DNA of 64,000 nt from Rhizobium sp. RU33A (lineage in GTDB: Bacteria > Pseudomonadota > Alphaproteobacteria > Rhizobiales > Rhizobiaceae): positions 1 to 64,000 of the forward strand of contig NZ_FTMQ01000009.1 of NCBI RefSeq assembly GCF_900156055.1, read 5' to 3'. The notes below the pieces were generated by a model that saw only the letters and a program-made list of their open reading frames with translations, did not search any database and had not been told where the DNA came from. Position numbers and translations under genes: made by a program. Shown one piece after another: positions 10,437 through 18,594 of this stretch (the first letter of the stretch is position 1; each line of letters starts with the position of its first letter).

Positions 10437-10910
10437 TCAGTTGAAGGCCGCTCCAGTACATGCGCCCTCAATGCTATCTCTGACCAAAAGTAATTCATCG
10501 AGGCCGCAATTGCCCTTCGTCAGATCATGTAGGGTGACCATGTCCAGTTCGTGATAAAATGCTTCAACGGCTCGAGAAACAAAGCTTTTAAGCCGACAAG
10601 AGGCTGTCAGCGGACAGGTGTTGGTGTCGGGTGAGAAGCACTCCGCAAAGGGCACGCCCGCCTCGAAGACTCTGAAAACCTCGCCTATGGAAATCTTGGC
10701 CGGGGAGCGTGCCAGCCGAAGTCCGCCGTTGCGGCCCCGGATCGTCTCGACAAAGCCATGGGCCTGAAGGGCCCCGACGACCAGCAGGAGGTGATTGAGC
10801 GATGCATTGCAGGCCTCAGCAATCTCGACACTGCGCAGCGTCCTGCCCTCGTTGATCGCGCAGGCCATCAGCACGCGTGCCGCCAGATTGGTTTTTGTGG
10901 TCAGACGCAT
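10437..10910 (-). CDS. Rrf2-family regulator, NsrR/RirA-like iron-sulfur sensor
   Basis: Encodes 157 residues from the ATG at 10910; the upstream ATG at 10940 adds ten unconserved residues. The N-terminal winged helix ('MRLTTKTNLAARVLMACAI', 'SVEIAEACNASLNHLLLVVG', 'GFVETIRGRNGGLRLARSP') is standard Rrf2. Three cysteines in 'AECFSPDTNTCPLTASCRL' match the iron-sulfur ligands of NsrR and RirA, and the C-terminal 'LDMVTLHDL' favours NsrR. NsrR senses nitric oxide through its cluster and represses detoxification genes. It is divergent from cydDC, whose bd oxidase product is resistant to nitric oxide and sulfide, so it probably controls cydDC, itself, or both from the shared 127-base spacer. Confidence 0.85.
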   Translation of the reverse strand: MRLTTKTNLAARVLMACAINEGRTLRSVEIAEACNASLNHLLLVVGALQAHGFVETIRGRNGGLRLARSPAKISIGEVFRVFEAGVPFAECFSPDTNTCPLTASCRLKSFVSRAVEAFYHELDMVTLHDLTKGNCGLDELLLVRDSIEGACTGAAFN

Positions 10911-10966
10911 CTTCACCGCTACCTCGGGATTGTGTCCCAAGAATATATGACCCTAAAGCCTTGTCT

Positions 10967-10980
10967 TTGATTTGGATCAC
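10967..10980. promoter_or_regulatory. FNR/FixK-type box upstream of cydDC
   Basis: TTGATTTGGATCAC matches the anaerobox TTGAT-N4-ATCAA at nine of ten positions. Its centre is about 64 nt before the cydD ATG, a normal distance for an activating site. Similar boxes precede cydA and sqr. Confidence 0.7.
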
Positions 10981-11037
10981 ACTGGGGCTGCCCAATCTGC
11001 TTTAAGTCGCATCCTAGATTAAAGTTTGAGTGCGACC

Positions 11038-12687
11038 ATGGCCCTTGCTCCCCCGCCCGTCTCCGACATCTCCGTGCTTCTCGATCCGGGGTTGGATCGA
11101 GGGCGTCGTGCGGCCGTTCTGTCGGTGCTGTCGGGTGTGATCTGGCCTTTGCAGGCCGCCTTGGTCGCATGGGCGATCGGCGGCTTGCTTACGGGGAAAG
11201 AACCTTCGGCGCTGCTCGCGGCCTTCGGCTTCGGCGGTCTCGGGCTACTCCGCGCTGGCCTCGGTTATTTCGCGGACGCGGATGCCCAGGCGGCCGCGGA
11301 AGTCGATATCGCCAAGCTGCGGGCGGAGATCGTCGCGACGGAGGCCGGTCGCGCCAGTGACAGCACCTTCGGCGGCGCGGGCAGCATTGCGGCCTTGGCC
11401 AGCGAGAAGCTGGAACTGCTGGGGCCATACGTGTCCCGCTATAGCCCGGTCCGGGCAAGGGTGATGGTGTTGCCGCTCGTCATTCTGGTGCTGGCGTTCT
11501 GGCACTCTTGGGCAGTTGGTATTGTGCTTCTGATTTCCGGTCCATTGATCCCCTTGTTCATGGCTCTGGTTGGTATGGCAGCCAAACAGGCCAGTGCGCG
11601 CCAGATGGCCGAAATTGGGACGTTGAACGACTTCCTCGTGGAACGGCTGTCTGCCCTGGTCGACATCCGCCTGCTGGGTGCCGGCCCCAAAGTGCTGGAG
11701 GGCTTTTCAAAGCAGGCGGGCGACCTGCGGCGCCGCACGGTTGCCGTGCTCGGGGTGGCTTTCCTGTCCTCGACGGTTCTCGAACTGTTTGCTGCCATCG
11801 GCATTGCGATGGTGGCCGTCTATGTCGGATTTTCGCTTCTGGGAGAGTTGCAGTTCGGCGCCTGGGGCGCGCCTCTGACGCCGGAAGCGGGGATATTCCT
11901 GCTTCTGCTGGCGCCAGAATTCTATCAGCCGCTGCGCGACTTATCGGCGGCATGGCATGACAAGCAGGCGGCCATGGCAGTGACGGACGAATTTGCGGCT
12001 TATTCTTGCGAGCCGCATGCAAAGCTTCCAGGTGCGGGCGCCACTGCAGTACGACTGCCTGGACCTGCGAGCGTGGCCTTGCATGGCTGCTGCACGCCGA
12101 CAGGCACACAGCTCCCCGACATCGTAATCGCCGATGGAGAACGTGTCGCGCTCGTGGGACGCAGCGGCTCGGGCAAGACGAGCGCGCTGCGTCTGATGGC
12201 GGGTCTGGAATTGCCAAGGCATGGATCTGTCATCGTCGCAGATCAGCCATTGACGGCCGAGAACGCCGACAGTTGGCGCGCGCGGTTGGGCTGGATGCCG
12301 CAGGCGCCGCATTTTCTGGGCGGCAGCTTGCGCCAGAACCTGACGCTTGGGCGCGGCGGTGACGTGAGAGCCGCTCTTGAAACCGCTGCAATAGCCGAAG
12401 TCGTAGAGGCCTTGCCGCAGCAGCTCAGGACGCGGCTCGGAGAAACAGGCGCTGGCCTTTCGGGTGGTGAAGCCCGCCGGCTGACGCTTGCCCGGGCGGT
12501 GCATGGACGGCCCGACCTGCTTCTGGCAGATGAGCCGACGGCGGATCTGGATGCGGAGACGGCTCGCATGGTCACCGAAGGGCTTCTGGCGCAGGCGGCG
12601 CTGGGCGCGACCCTGGTCATCGCGACCCACGACAAGGCCTTGGCTGCTCGCATGGATCGGGTCATTGACCTGGGAGATGCGACGTGA
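11038..12687 (+). CDS. cydD: CydD, ABC exporter subunit for cytochrome bd assembly
   Basis: Encodes about 549 residues: six membrane helices in the first 300 residues, then an ABC ATPase domain with Walker A 'GRSGSGKTS', signature 'LSGGEARRLTLAR', Walker B 'LLLADEPT' and a switch histidine ('IATHDKALA'). CydDC is a heterodimeric inner-membrane ABC protein required for assembly of cytochrome bd and transports reduced thiols or haem, depending on the study. The TTG at 11026 could extend the protein by four residues; I use the ATG. The gene overlaps cydC by 4 nt (GTGA), so the subunits are co-translated. The order cydD-cydC-cydA-cydB-cydX is complete here. Confidence 0.93.
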   Translation: MALAPPPVSDISVLLDPGLDRGRRAAVLSVLSGVIWPLQAALVAWAIGGLLTGKEPSALLAAFGFGGLGLLRAGLGYFADADAQAAAEVDIAKLRAEIVATEAGRASDSTFGGAGSIAALASEKLELLGPYVSRYSPVRARVMVLPLVILVLAFWHSWAVGIVLLISGPLIPLFMALVGMAAKQASARQMAEIGTLNDFLVERLSALVDIRLLGAGPKVLEGFSKQAGDLRRRTVAVLGVAFLSSTVLELFAAIGIAMVAVYVGFSLLGELQFGAWGAPLTPEAGIFLLLLAPEFYQPLRDLSAAWHDKQAAMAVTDEFAAYSCEPHAKLPGAGATAVRLPGPASVALHGCCTPTGTQLPDIVIADGERVALVGRSGSGKTSALRLMAGLELPRHGSVIVADQPLTAENADSWRARLGWMPQAPHFLGGSLRQNLTLGRGGDVRAALETAAIAEVVEALPQQLRTRLGETGAGLSGGEARRLTLARAVHGRPDLLLADEPTADLDAETARMVTEGLLAQAALGATLVIATHDKALAARMDRVIDLGDAT

Positions 12688-14327
12688 AGCCGCTCTGGAC
12701 TATCTTCCGGCTGATTGTGTTGGAGCAGCGCACGGCAATGCTGCGCGGTGCAGCCCTCAGCCTTCTCGTGATCATCATGGGGGTTACCCTTCTGGGGCTT
12801 TCGGGCTGGTTTATCACGGCAGCCGCAGCCGCAGGTCTGGTGGGAGCAGGGGCGGTGTTCGACGTGTTTCGTCCCTCGGCCATGGTTCGATTCCTCGCGC
12901 TTGGTCGGGCCGCTGCGCGCTACGGCGAGCGGATGCTGACCCATGATGCTACCTTGCGTGCTTTGGAAACACTTCGGCTCAGACTTCTCGCTAGCCTTCT
13001 GACCAGCAGCTACAATCGCATGATCCGGATGCGGGGCGCTCAGACGCTCAACAGGCTGACCGCCGATATCGACGCGCTTGATGGGGTCGCGCTGCGATTG
13101 GTTCTTCCGCTGTTTGCGGGTGTCTCGGCTCAGATCGTGGCGCTCGTCGCGCTGTGGTTTCTCGTCTCGCCTCTGGTCGCACTGTGGGTTTTTGCCGGCT
13201 ACATGCTCGGCGCGGGATTAGCCTTCGGATGGGGCGCACGCGCGACGACGCGAATGTCACGCCGGGCCGAACTCGCGGCTCAGGCTTTCCGTTCGCGTTT
13301 GATCGACATGATCCGGGCCCGACGTGATCTTGCGGTCTACGGCTTCCTGGATTCACAAAGGCGCGCGGTCGAGGATGCCGAGTTTCGACGCCAGCAGCAT
13401 CGCTGGCGGCTGGATGCAGCCGAGCGCCGTGCGGGCGCCCTGTTGGCTGCCGTGACGTCCGTCGTCGCGGGTGGTTCGCTTGGGATCGGCATGGTGCTGG
13501 TGCAGTCGGGGGGGATGGAGCCTGCCTTCGCAGCCCTCGGTTTCTTTGCCACGCTTGCCCTTTCGGAGACCCTCGCACCTTTGCGCCGCGCCGCCGCAGA
13601 TATCGGTCGTATGGCTGACGCCGCCCGCCGAGTTGGAGGCGATCTGGCCCGGCCCGCTTCATCGGATGCTGACGAGGTGCCGGGATTTGACAGCCCACCG
13701 TTGTGCCTGAAGCGCCTTGTCCTCCATCGCCCTGGTGGAACGGAACCTCTCATGCGCGAAACGTCGTTTTCTTTAGCCCGCGGTGAGACCGTGGCGATCA
13801 CCGGGGCCAGCGGGACGGGAAAATCGACTTTGCTTCTGGCAATTGCCGGTCTCCATCCCGTGGCGGCCGGCGAGATCGTCCTGGGTGGGCGAGCAATTGC
13901 CGATTGGCCGGATACCGTCCTTCGTCGCCACGTCACCCTATTGCCCCAGCGCAGCAGCCTCATGGCAGGGACTTTCGCCGAGGCGTTGGAGCTTGCAGGG
14001 CCGGTGGAAGAAAATCGCTTGTGGGATATCCTGGCAGCGACGCAGCTTGATCGCATCGTGGAGGAGCGCGGCGGGCTCTCAGCCCGTATCGGTCCGCGCG
14101 GGGATGGCCTATCCGGTGGGGAAGCCCGCCGCCTCGTCCTTGCGCGGGCATTGCTGCGATCTCCCGACGTGCTGCTTCTTGATGAGCCGACGGAAGGGTT
14201 GGATGATGCCACCGCCTATGCTGTCCTGCAGGGCATCCGACATATCCTGCCAGAAGCGGCAATCCTCATTGCGGCGCACCGGGGCATCGAGATCGATTTC
14301 GCCGATCAGGTGATCGCAATAAAATAA
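12684..14327 (+). CDS. cydC: CydC, ABC exporter subunit for cytochrome bd assembly
   Basis: Encodes 547 residues with a GTG start overlapping the cydD stop. The membrane part begins 'LLVIIMGVTLLGLSGWFITA' and includes the CydC-type 'RPSAMVRFLALGRAAARYGERMLTHD' region in pieces. The ATPase domain has Walker A 'GASGTGKSTLL', signature 'LSGGEARRLVLAR' and Walker B 'VLLLDEPTEGLD', with histidine in 'IAAHRG'. Both halves of the CydDC heterodimer carry intact ATPase motifs. It partners with CydD in the inner membrane to support haem insertion into cytochrome bd and periplasmic thiol balance, which fits the many periplasmic thiol proteins further downstream. Confidence 0.93.
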   Translation: MKPLWTIFRLIVLEQRTAMLRGAALSLLVIIMGVTLLGLSGWFITAAAAAGLVGAGAVFDVFRPSAMVRFLALGRAAARYGERMLTHDATLRALETLRLRLLASLLTSSYNRMIRMRGAQTLNRLTADIDALDGVALRLVLPLFAGVSAQIVALVALWFLVSPLVALWVFAGYMLGAGLAFGWGARATTRMSRRAELAAQAFRSRLIDMIRARRDLAVYGFLDSQRRAVEDAEFRRQQHRWRLDAAERRAGALLAAVTSVVAGGSLGIGMVLVQSGGMEPAFAALGFFATLALSETLAPLRRAAADIGRMADAARRVGGDLARPASSDADEVPGFDSPPLCLKRLVLHRPGGTEPLMRETSFSLARGETVAITGASGTGKSTLLLAIAGLHPVAAGEIVLGGRAIADWPDTVLRRHVTLLPQRSSLMAGTFAEALELAGPVEENRLWDILAATQLDRIVEERGGLSARIGPRGDGLSGGEARRLVLARALLRSPDVLLLDEPTEGLDDATAYAVLQGIRHILPEAAILIAAHRGIEIDFADQVIAIK

Positions 14328-14349
14328 GTCGCATCAAAAATACCGGTTA

Positions 14350-14363
14350 TTGATTTGAGTCAA
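14350..14363. promoter_or_regulatory. FNR/FixK-type box upstream of cydAB
   Basis: TTGATTTGAGTCAA matches TTGAT-N4-ATCAA with one change (G for A in the second half). Its centre is about 89 nt before the cydA ATG, in the 117-nt gap after cydC, so cydAB probably has its own oxygen-regulated promoter. Confidence 0.75.
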
Positions 14364-14444
14364 AGCTTCCAGGGATCCATCGCGATATATAGCGATTGAA
14401 ATATGTCTCGCGGGCAATTCGCCCTCACCACTGGAGCCAAATCT

Positions 14445-16055
14445 ATGGAATTCGGTATCGTCGAGCTGTCACGGCTGCAGTTTGCCATGACCGCCATGTA
14501 TCACTTCCTCTTCGTGCCGCTGACCTTGGGCCTATCGATCCTGGTCGCGATCATGGAGACGGTCTATGTCATGACCAATCGCCCCATCTGGCGACAGATG
14601 ACCAAGTTCTGGGGCACCCTGTTCGGGATCAACTTCGTTCTCGGCGTCGCGACAGGTATCACCATGGAGTTTCAGTTCGGCATGAACTGGAGCTACTACA
14701 GCCATTATGTCGGCGATATCTTCGGTGCGCCGCTCGCCATCGAAGGTCTGATGGCCTTCTTCCTTGAGGCGACTTTCGTCGGGTTGTTCTTCTTCGGCTG
14801 GGACAAGTTGAGCAAGGTTGCGCATCTGACGGTGGCCTGGCTGGTCGCCATCGGCTCGAACTTCTCGGCCTTGTGGATCCTGATTGCCAATGGCTGGATG
14901 CAAAACCCCGTGGGTGCCGAGTTCAATCCGCAGACCATGCGCATGGAAATGACCGACTTCTTCGCCGTGCTGTTCAATGAGGTGGCGCAGGCCAAGTTCG
15001 TTCATACCGTCTCTGCGGGCTATGTTACGGCTTCCGTCTTCGTGATCGGCGTATCTGCCTGGTATCTGCTGAAGGACCGTCACGTTGAACTAGCCCGCCG
15101 GTCGATTACCGTGGCAGCAGCCTTCGGTCTGGCTTCGGCATTTTCCGTCGTGCTGCTCGGCGATGAGTCCGGATATTCTGCAACCCACAGCCAGAAGATG
15201 AAGCTGGCTGCCATCGAGGCCATGTGGGAAACCCATGAAGCCCCGGCACCATTTAATTTGGTCGGCTTCCCCGACCAGGATGCCCGCGAAACGCACTATG
15301 CGATCGAGATTCCGTGGGCAATGGGCCTGATCGGCACGCGCTCGCTGACGACGGAAATCCCTGGCATCAATGATCTTGTGGCTCAGGCTGAAACCCGCAT
15401 TCGCAGCGGCATCATCGCCTATGACGCACTGATGCACATCCGCGAGAAGCGCGATGCAGCCGATCCGACCATCAAGGCAACGTTTGAAAGTCATTCCGCC
15501 GATCTGGGCTTCGCATTCCTATTGAAGAAATATGTCGAGGATCCAAGGCAGGCGACGGAAGAGCAGATCGTTGCAGCCTCCAATGACACAGTGCCGACCG
15601 TCTGGCCGCTATTCTGGGCATTCCGGATCATGGTCGGGCTCGGCTTCGGCTTCATCGCGACCATGGCCTATTTCTTCTACCGCGCCTCATTCAAGGGTAT
15701 GAACTATCCGCGTCCGGCCCTCTGGCTCGCGGTGATCATGATCCCGGCCCCCTGGATTGCAGCCGAGATGGGTTGGTTCGTTGCCGAATTCGGTCGCCAG
15801 CCCTGGACGGTTGACGGTGTGCTGCCGACCGCAATGTCTGTCAGCGCCCTGTCGATCACTGAGGTTGCGCTGACACTGGCCGGTTTCATCACCTTCTACA
15901 CGATCCTCTTCGTCATCGAGATGGGGCTGATGCTCAAATACATCCGCAAGGGCCCCTTCCAGGATGTGTCCGAAACCGACGCCTGGGTTGTGCGTCACAA
16001 TGAACGGCTTGCTGGGCGGCACAATGCCGACGCCATCGCCGTGCCAGCGGAGTAA
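14445..16055 (+). CDS. cydA: Cytochrome bd ubiquinol oxidase subunit I
   Basis: Encodes 536 residues of the catalytic subunit that carries haems b558, b595 and d and oxidises quinol while reducing oxygen to water. Visible landmarks are the N-terminal haem ligand in 'LQFAMTAMYHFLFVPLTLG' (His20, equal to E. coli His19), the second histidine in 'KFVHTVSAGYVTASVFVIG', and the Q-loop/GRQPW motif in 'GWFVAEFGRQPWTVDGVLPT'. The length, with a full Q-loop, agrees with the family. The ATG at 14445 has GGAG 9-12 nt upstream and starts the conserved 'MEFGIVELSRLQF'; the longer frame to 14403 is not used. Bd oxidases have high oxygen affinity and are resistant to sulfide and nitric oxide, relevant to the sulfide genes that follow. 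Confidence 0.97.
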   Translation: MEFGIVELSRLQFAMTAMYHFLFVPLTLGLSILVAIMETVYVMTNRPIWRQMTKFWGTLFGINFVLGVATGITMEFQFGMNWSYYSHYVGDIFGAPLAIEGLMAFFLEATFVGLFFFGWDKLSKVAHLTVAWLVAIGSNFSALWILIANGWMQNPVGAEFNPQTMRMEMTDFFAVLFNEVAQAKFVHTVSAGYVTASVFVIGVSAWYLLKDRHVELARRSITVAAAFGLASAFSVVLLGDESGYSATHSQKMKLAAIEAMWETHEAPAPFNLVGFPDQDARETHYAIEIPWAMGLIGTRSLTTEIPGINDLVAQAETRIRSGIIAYDALMHIREKRDAADPTIKATFESHSADLGFAFLLKKYVEDPRQATEEQIVAASNDTVPTVWPLFWAFRIMVGLGFGFIATMAYFFYRASFKGMNYPRPALWLAVIMIPAPWIAAEMGWFVAEFGRQPWTVDGVLPTAMSVSALSITEVALTLAGFITFYTILFVIEMGLMLKYIRKGPFQDVSETDAWVVRHNERLAGRHNADAIAVPAE

Positions 16056-16060
16056 TCACC

Positions 16061-17224
16061 ATGATCCTGCATGAATTGCTGAGTTACGAAGTTCTGCGTG
16101 TCCTTTGGTGGGGGCTGCTCGGTGTGTTGCTCATCGGGTTTGCCTTGACAGACGGGTTCGATATGGGCGTCGGAGTTTTACTGCCATTCGTTGGAAAGAC
16201 GGATCTTGAGCGCCGCGTGGCAATCAATACGGTGGGCCCCGTGTGGGAGGGTAACCAGGTCTGGTTCATCCTCGGCGGCGGAGCGATCTTCGCGGCCTGG
16301 CCGCCGCTCTATGCCGTCAGCTTCTCGGGCTTCTACCTCGCCATGTTCGTGGTGTTGGCGGCCTTCATCGTTCGTCCGGTGGCATTCAAGTACCGCTCGA
16401 AACGCGATGACCCGCGCTGGCGCACCGCCTGGGACTGGGCACTCTTTGCTTCTGGTGCCGTGCCTGCCCTCCTGTTCGGCGTCGCCGTCGGCAACGTGAT
16501 CCAAGGCGTACCGTTTCATTTCACCGATGACCTGCACTCGATCTATGAAGGCGCCTGGTACATGAAGTTCATCGGCCTCCTCGATCCGTTCTCGATCCTG
16601 GCCGGCGTGGTGTCGCTGTCCATGCTCATCATGCATGGGGGAGCCTGGCTGACGCTGAAGGCTGATGGTGTGGTGCAGAGCCGTGCCCGCACCATCGGCT
16701 CCGTCGCGGCACTCGTTGCGGTCGCTGCATATGCACTTGCGGGCCTTTGGATGGCGGTAGGCATCGAGGGCTATCGTATTGTCGGCGACTACTTGATGGC
16801 TGGCCCATCCAATCCCCTTCATTTCGAGGTCGAAAAAACGGCGACATGGCTGACGGCCTATGCAGATCGTCCATGGATCGCGGTGGCGCCTGTCATGGGC
16901 ATTCTGGGTGGTGTGCTGACCTTTTTCGGTCTGCGGGCAGGTCGGGAAGTATCCACGCTGCTGTTCTCGAAGATGGCGATCCTCGGCGTGATTTCTTCCG
17001 TGGGTCTCACGATGTTCCCCTTCATCATGCCTTCCTCGTCTGACCCGCAATCGTCGCTGACGGTGTGGAACAGCTCTTCGTCCCATCTGACGCTGTTCAT
17101 CATGCTGGTGGTGACCGTGATCTTCATGCCGTTGATCCTGATGTACACGGCCTGGGTCTACAAGGTTCTGTGGGGCAAGGTGACTGAGGCTGACGTTAGC
17201 GACAACTCGCATTCCGTTTATTGA
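16061..17224 (+). CDS. cydB: Cytochrome bd ubiquinol oxidase subunit II
   Basis: Encodes 387 residues with eight or more membrane helices. The N-terminus 'LWWGLLGVLLIGFALTDGFD' followed by 'MGVGVLLPFVGKTDLERR' and 'GPVWEGNQVWFILGGGAIFA' is diagnostic of CydB. It is the structural partner of CydA in the inner membrane. It starts 5 nt after the cydA stop, so the two are co-transcribed and co-translated. Length is that of the long CydB type and I see no damage. The C-terminus 'LWGKVTEADVSDNSHSVY' is cytoplasmic. Confidence 0.97.
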   Translation: MILHELLSYEVLRVLWWGLLGVLLIGFALTDGFDMGVGVLLPFVGKTDLERRVAINTVGPVWEGNQVWFILGGGAIFAAWPPLYAVSFSGFYLAMFVVLAAFIVRPVAFKYRSKRDDPRWRTAWDWALFASGAVPALLFGVAVGNVIQGVPFHFTDDLHSIYEGAWYMKFIGLLDPFSILAGVVSLSMLIMHGGAWLTLKADGVVQSRARTIGSVAALVAVAAYALAGLWMAVGIEGYRIVGDYLMAGPSNPLHFEVEKTATWLTAYADRPWIAVAPVMGILGGVLTFFGLRAGREVSTLLFSKMAILGVISSVGLTMFPFIMPSSSDPQSSLTVWNSSSSHLTLFIMLVVTVIFMPLILMYTAWVYKVLWGKVTEADVSDNSHSVY

Positions 17225-17236
17225 GAGGACTGAAAC

Positions 17237-17353
17237 ATGTGGTACTTCGCCTGGATTCTCGGCCTCCCGCTGGCGGCCATCTTTGCGGTGATGAACGCGA
17301 TGTGGCTGGAGATGAAAGAGGATGAAAAGAAGCTGAATCACCACGGTTCCTGA
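17237..17353 (+). CDS. cydX: CydX small subunit of cytochrome bd
   Basis: A 38-residue single-span protein beginning 'MWYFAWILGLPLAAIFAVMN' and ending in a charged tail rich in Glu and Lys ('WLEMKEDEKK'). This is the CydX/YbgT pattern: WYFAWILG at the start and a short charged cytoplasmic end. CydX stabilises the haems of CydAB. It starts 12 nt after cydB with a GAGAGGA ribosome site, completing the cydABX operon. Confidence 0.93.
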   Translation: MWYFAWILGLPLAAIFAVMNAMWLEMKEDEKKLNHHGS

Positions 17354-17450
17354 CGGAACATCCGTCTGACCACATGATCGCTTCACGGCAAGGCGCGAGT
17401 TTCCCTTCGCCTTGCCGTTGCATCTCTCCATTTGCAAACGGACTGAACCG

Positions 17451-18428
17451 ATGACACCTGCAGACTCCTCCTCTGCCATAGCGATGCGGATTGCCCACTA
17501 CCCTGTCACGTTCTTTGCCGTGGGGATGGGGATGATGGGACTGGTCCTTTCAATCAGAGCGGCCGAGCACGCTTATTCATGGAGCAATATCGCTTCCGCG
17601 GCCGCCTTGTTCCTGGCGGTGGTCATGCTGGTGGCAGTTGCCATCGGCTATCTTGCCAAGGTTCTCAGTCACTTCTCCGAAGTGAAGGCTGAGTGGAACC
17701 ATCCCGTACGTATCGCCTTTTTCCCGGCGATCTCGATTTCGCTGCTGTTGCTGTCGGCTGCGCTGTTGGACCAGATGCCACATGTTGCACACGCTGTCTG
17801 GCTGTCTGCCACCGCGTTGCAAGGGGTTCTGGCCCTGTCGGTGATAGGCGCCTGGATCGGGCATCGTCCTTTCCAACAAGGGCAATTGACGCCGGCATGG
17901 TTCATTCCGGCGGTCGGCAATGTCATCGTGCCCCTGGCAGGTGCCAGGCTTGGTTACATGGAGGTATCTTGGCTGTTCTTCTCCGGCGGGCTCATCTTCT
18001 GGCTGGTGCTCCTGACGCTGGTCATTAACCGCCTGATGTTTCACGAGCCCTTGCCGGGCCGCATGGTGCCGACGCTGATGATCCTGGTCGCGCCGCCCGC
18101 AGTGGCCTTCACCGCATGGCTGAGGTTGACAGGAGAAGTCGGCCATTTCGGGCATTTCCTCCTGTCGGTCGCCTATGTATTTGCGCTCCTTGTGACGACC
18201 CAATTGCCAAAGTTCCGGACCATGCCCTTCGCACTTTCCTGGTGGGCACTCTCCTTCCCCCTCGCGGCCCTGTCGATCGCAAGCTTCGGCTATGCCCAAG
18301 CAATAGGCTCGGACGCCCATCGTCACATCGGATTGGGACTTCTTGCGCTTCTGATGGCCGTCGTTGTCGGGCTGATCGCACGGACGGCACTTGCCATCAG
18401 GGCCGGCGCGATCTGCGTGCCCGAGTGA
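17451..18428 (+). CDS. TDT/SLAC1-family transporter (TehA-like)
   Basis: Encodes 325 residues with ten predicted membrane helices. The opening 'IAHYPVTFFAVGMGMMGLVL' and 'WNHPVRIAFFPAISISLLLL' are typical of the tellurite-resistance/dicarboxylate transporter family, which includes TehA, plant SLAC1 anion channels and the fungal sulfite exporter Ssu1. The conserved phenylalanine-rich helices suggest an anion channel or exporter. The setting after cydABX and before the sulfide oxidoreductase makes sulfite or another small anion a plausible substrate, but that is inferred from neighbours only. I use the ATG at 17451; the extended frame to 17412 lacks homologous character. Confidence 0.8.
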   Translation: MTPADSSSAIAMRIAHYPVTFFAVGMGMMGLVLSIRAAEHAYSWSNIASAAALFLAVVMLVAVAIGYLAKVLSHFSEVKAEWNHPVRIAFFPAISISLLLLSAALLDQMPHVAHAVWLSATALQGVLALSVIGAWIGHRPFQQGQLTPAWFIPAVGNVIVPLAGARLGYMEVSWLFFSGGLIFWLVLLTLVINRLMFHEPLPGRMVPTLMILVAPPAVAFTAWLRLTGEVGHFGHFLLSVAYVFALLVTTQLPKFRTMPFALSWWALSFPLAALSIASFGYAQAIGSDAHRHIGLGLLALLMAVVVGLIARTALAIRAGAICVPE

Positions 18429-18527
18429 AACGTCTTGCCGAACTACGACAGTACCACCGATGCGGCCCTTGGCTGGTCGGGAATGCCGGACCTGCAATCC
18501 ATAACACATTGCATTTTTTGAATGTGT

Positions 18528-18541
18528 TTGATCTTTATCAA
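18528..18541. promoter_or_regulatory. FNR/FixK-type box upstream of sqr
   Basis: TTGATCTTTATCAA is a perfect TTGAT-N4-ATCAA anaerobox. Its centre is about 60 nt before the sqr ATG. This is the best of the three FNR-like boxes in the window. Confidence 0.85.
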
Positions 18542-18594
18542 ATGCTGGCCGGCAAACCTGTGGCACGGATAGGACAAACCTCGGAGGAGAAATC

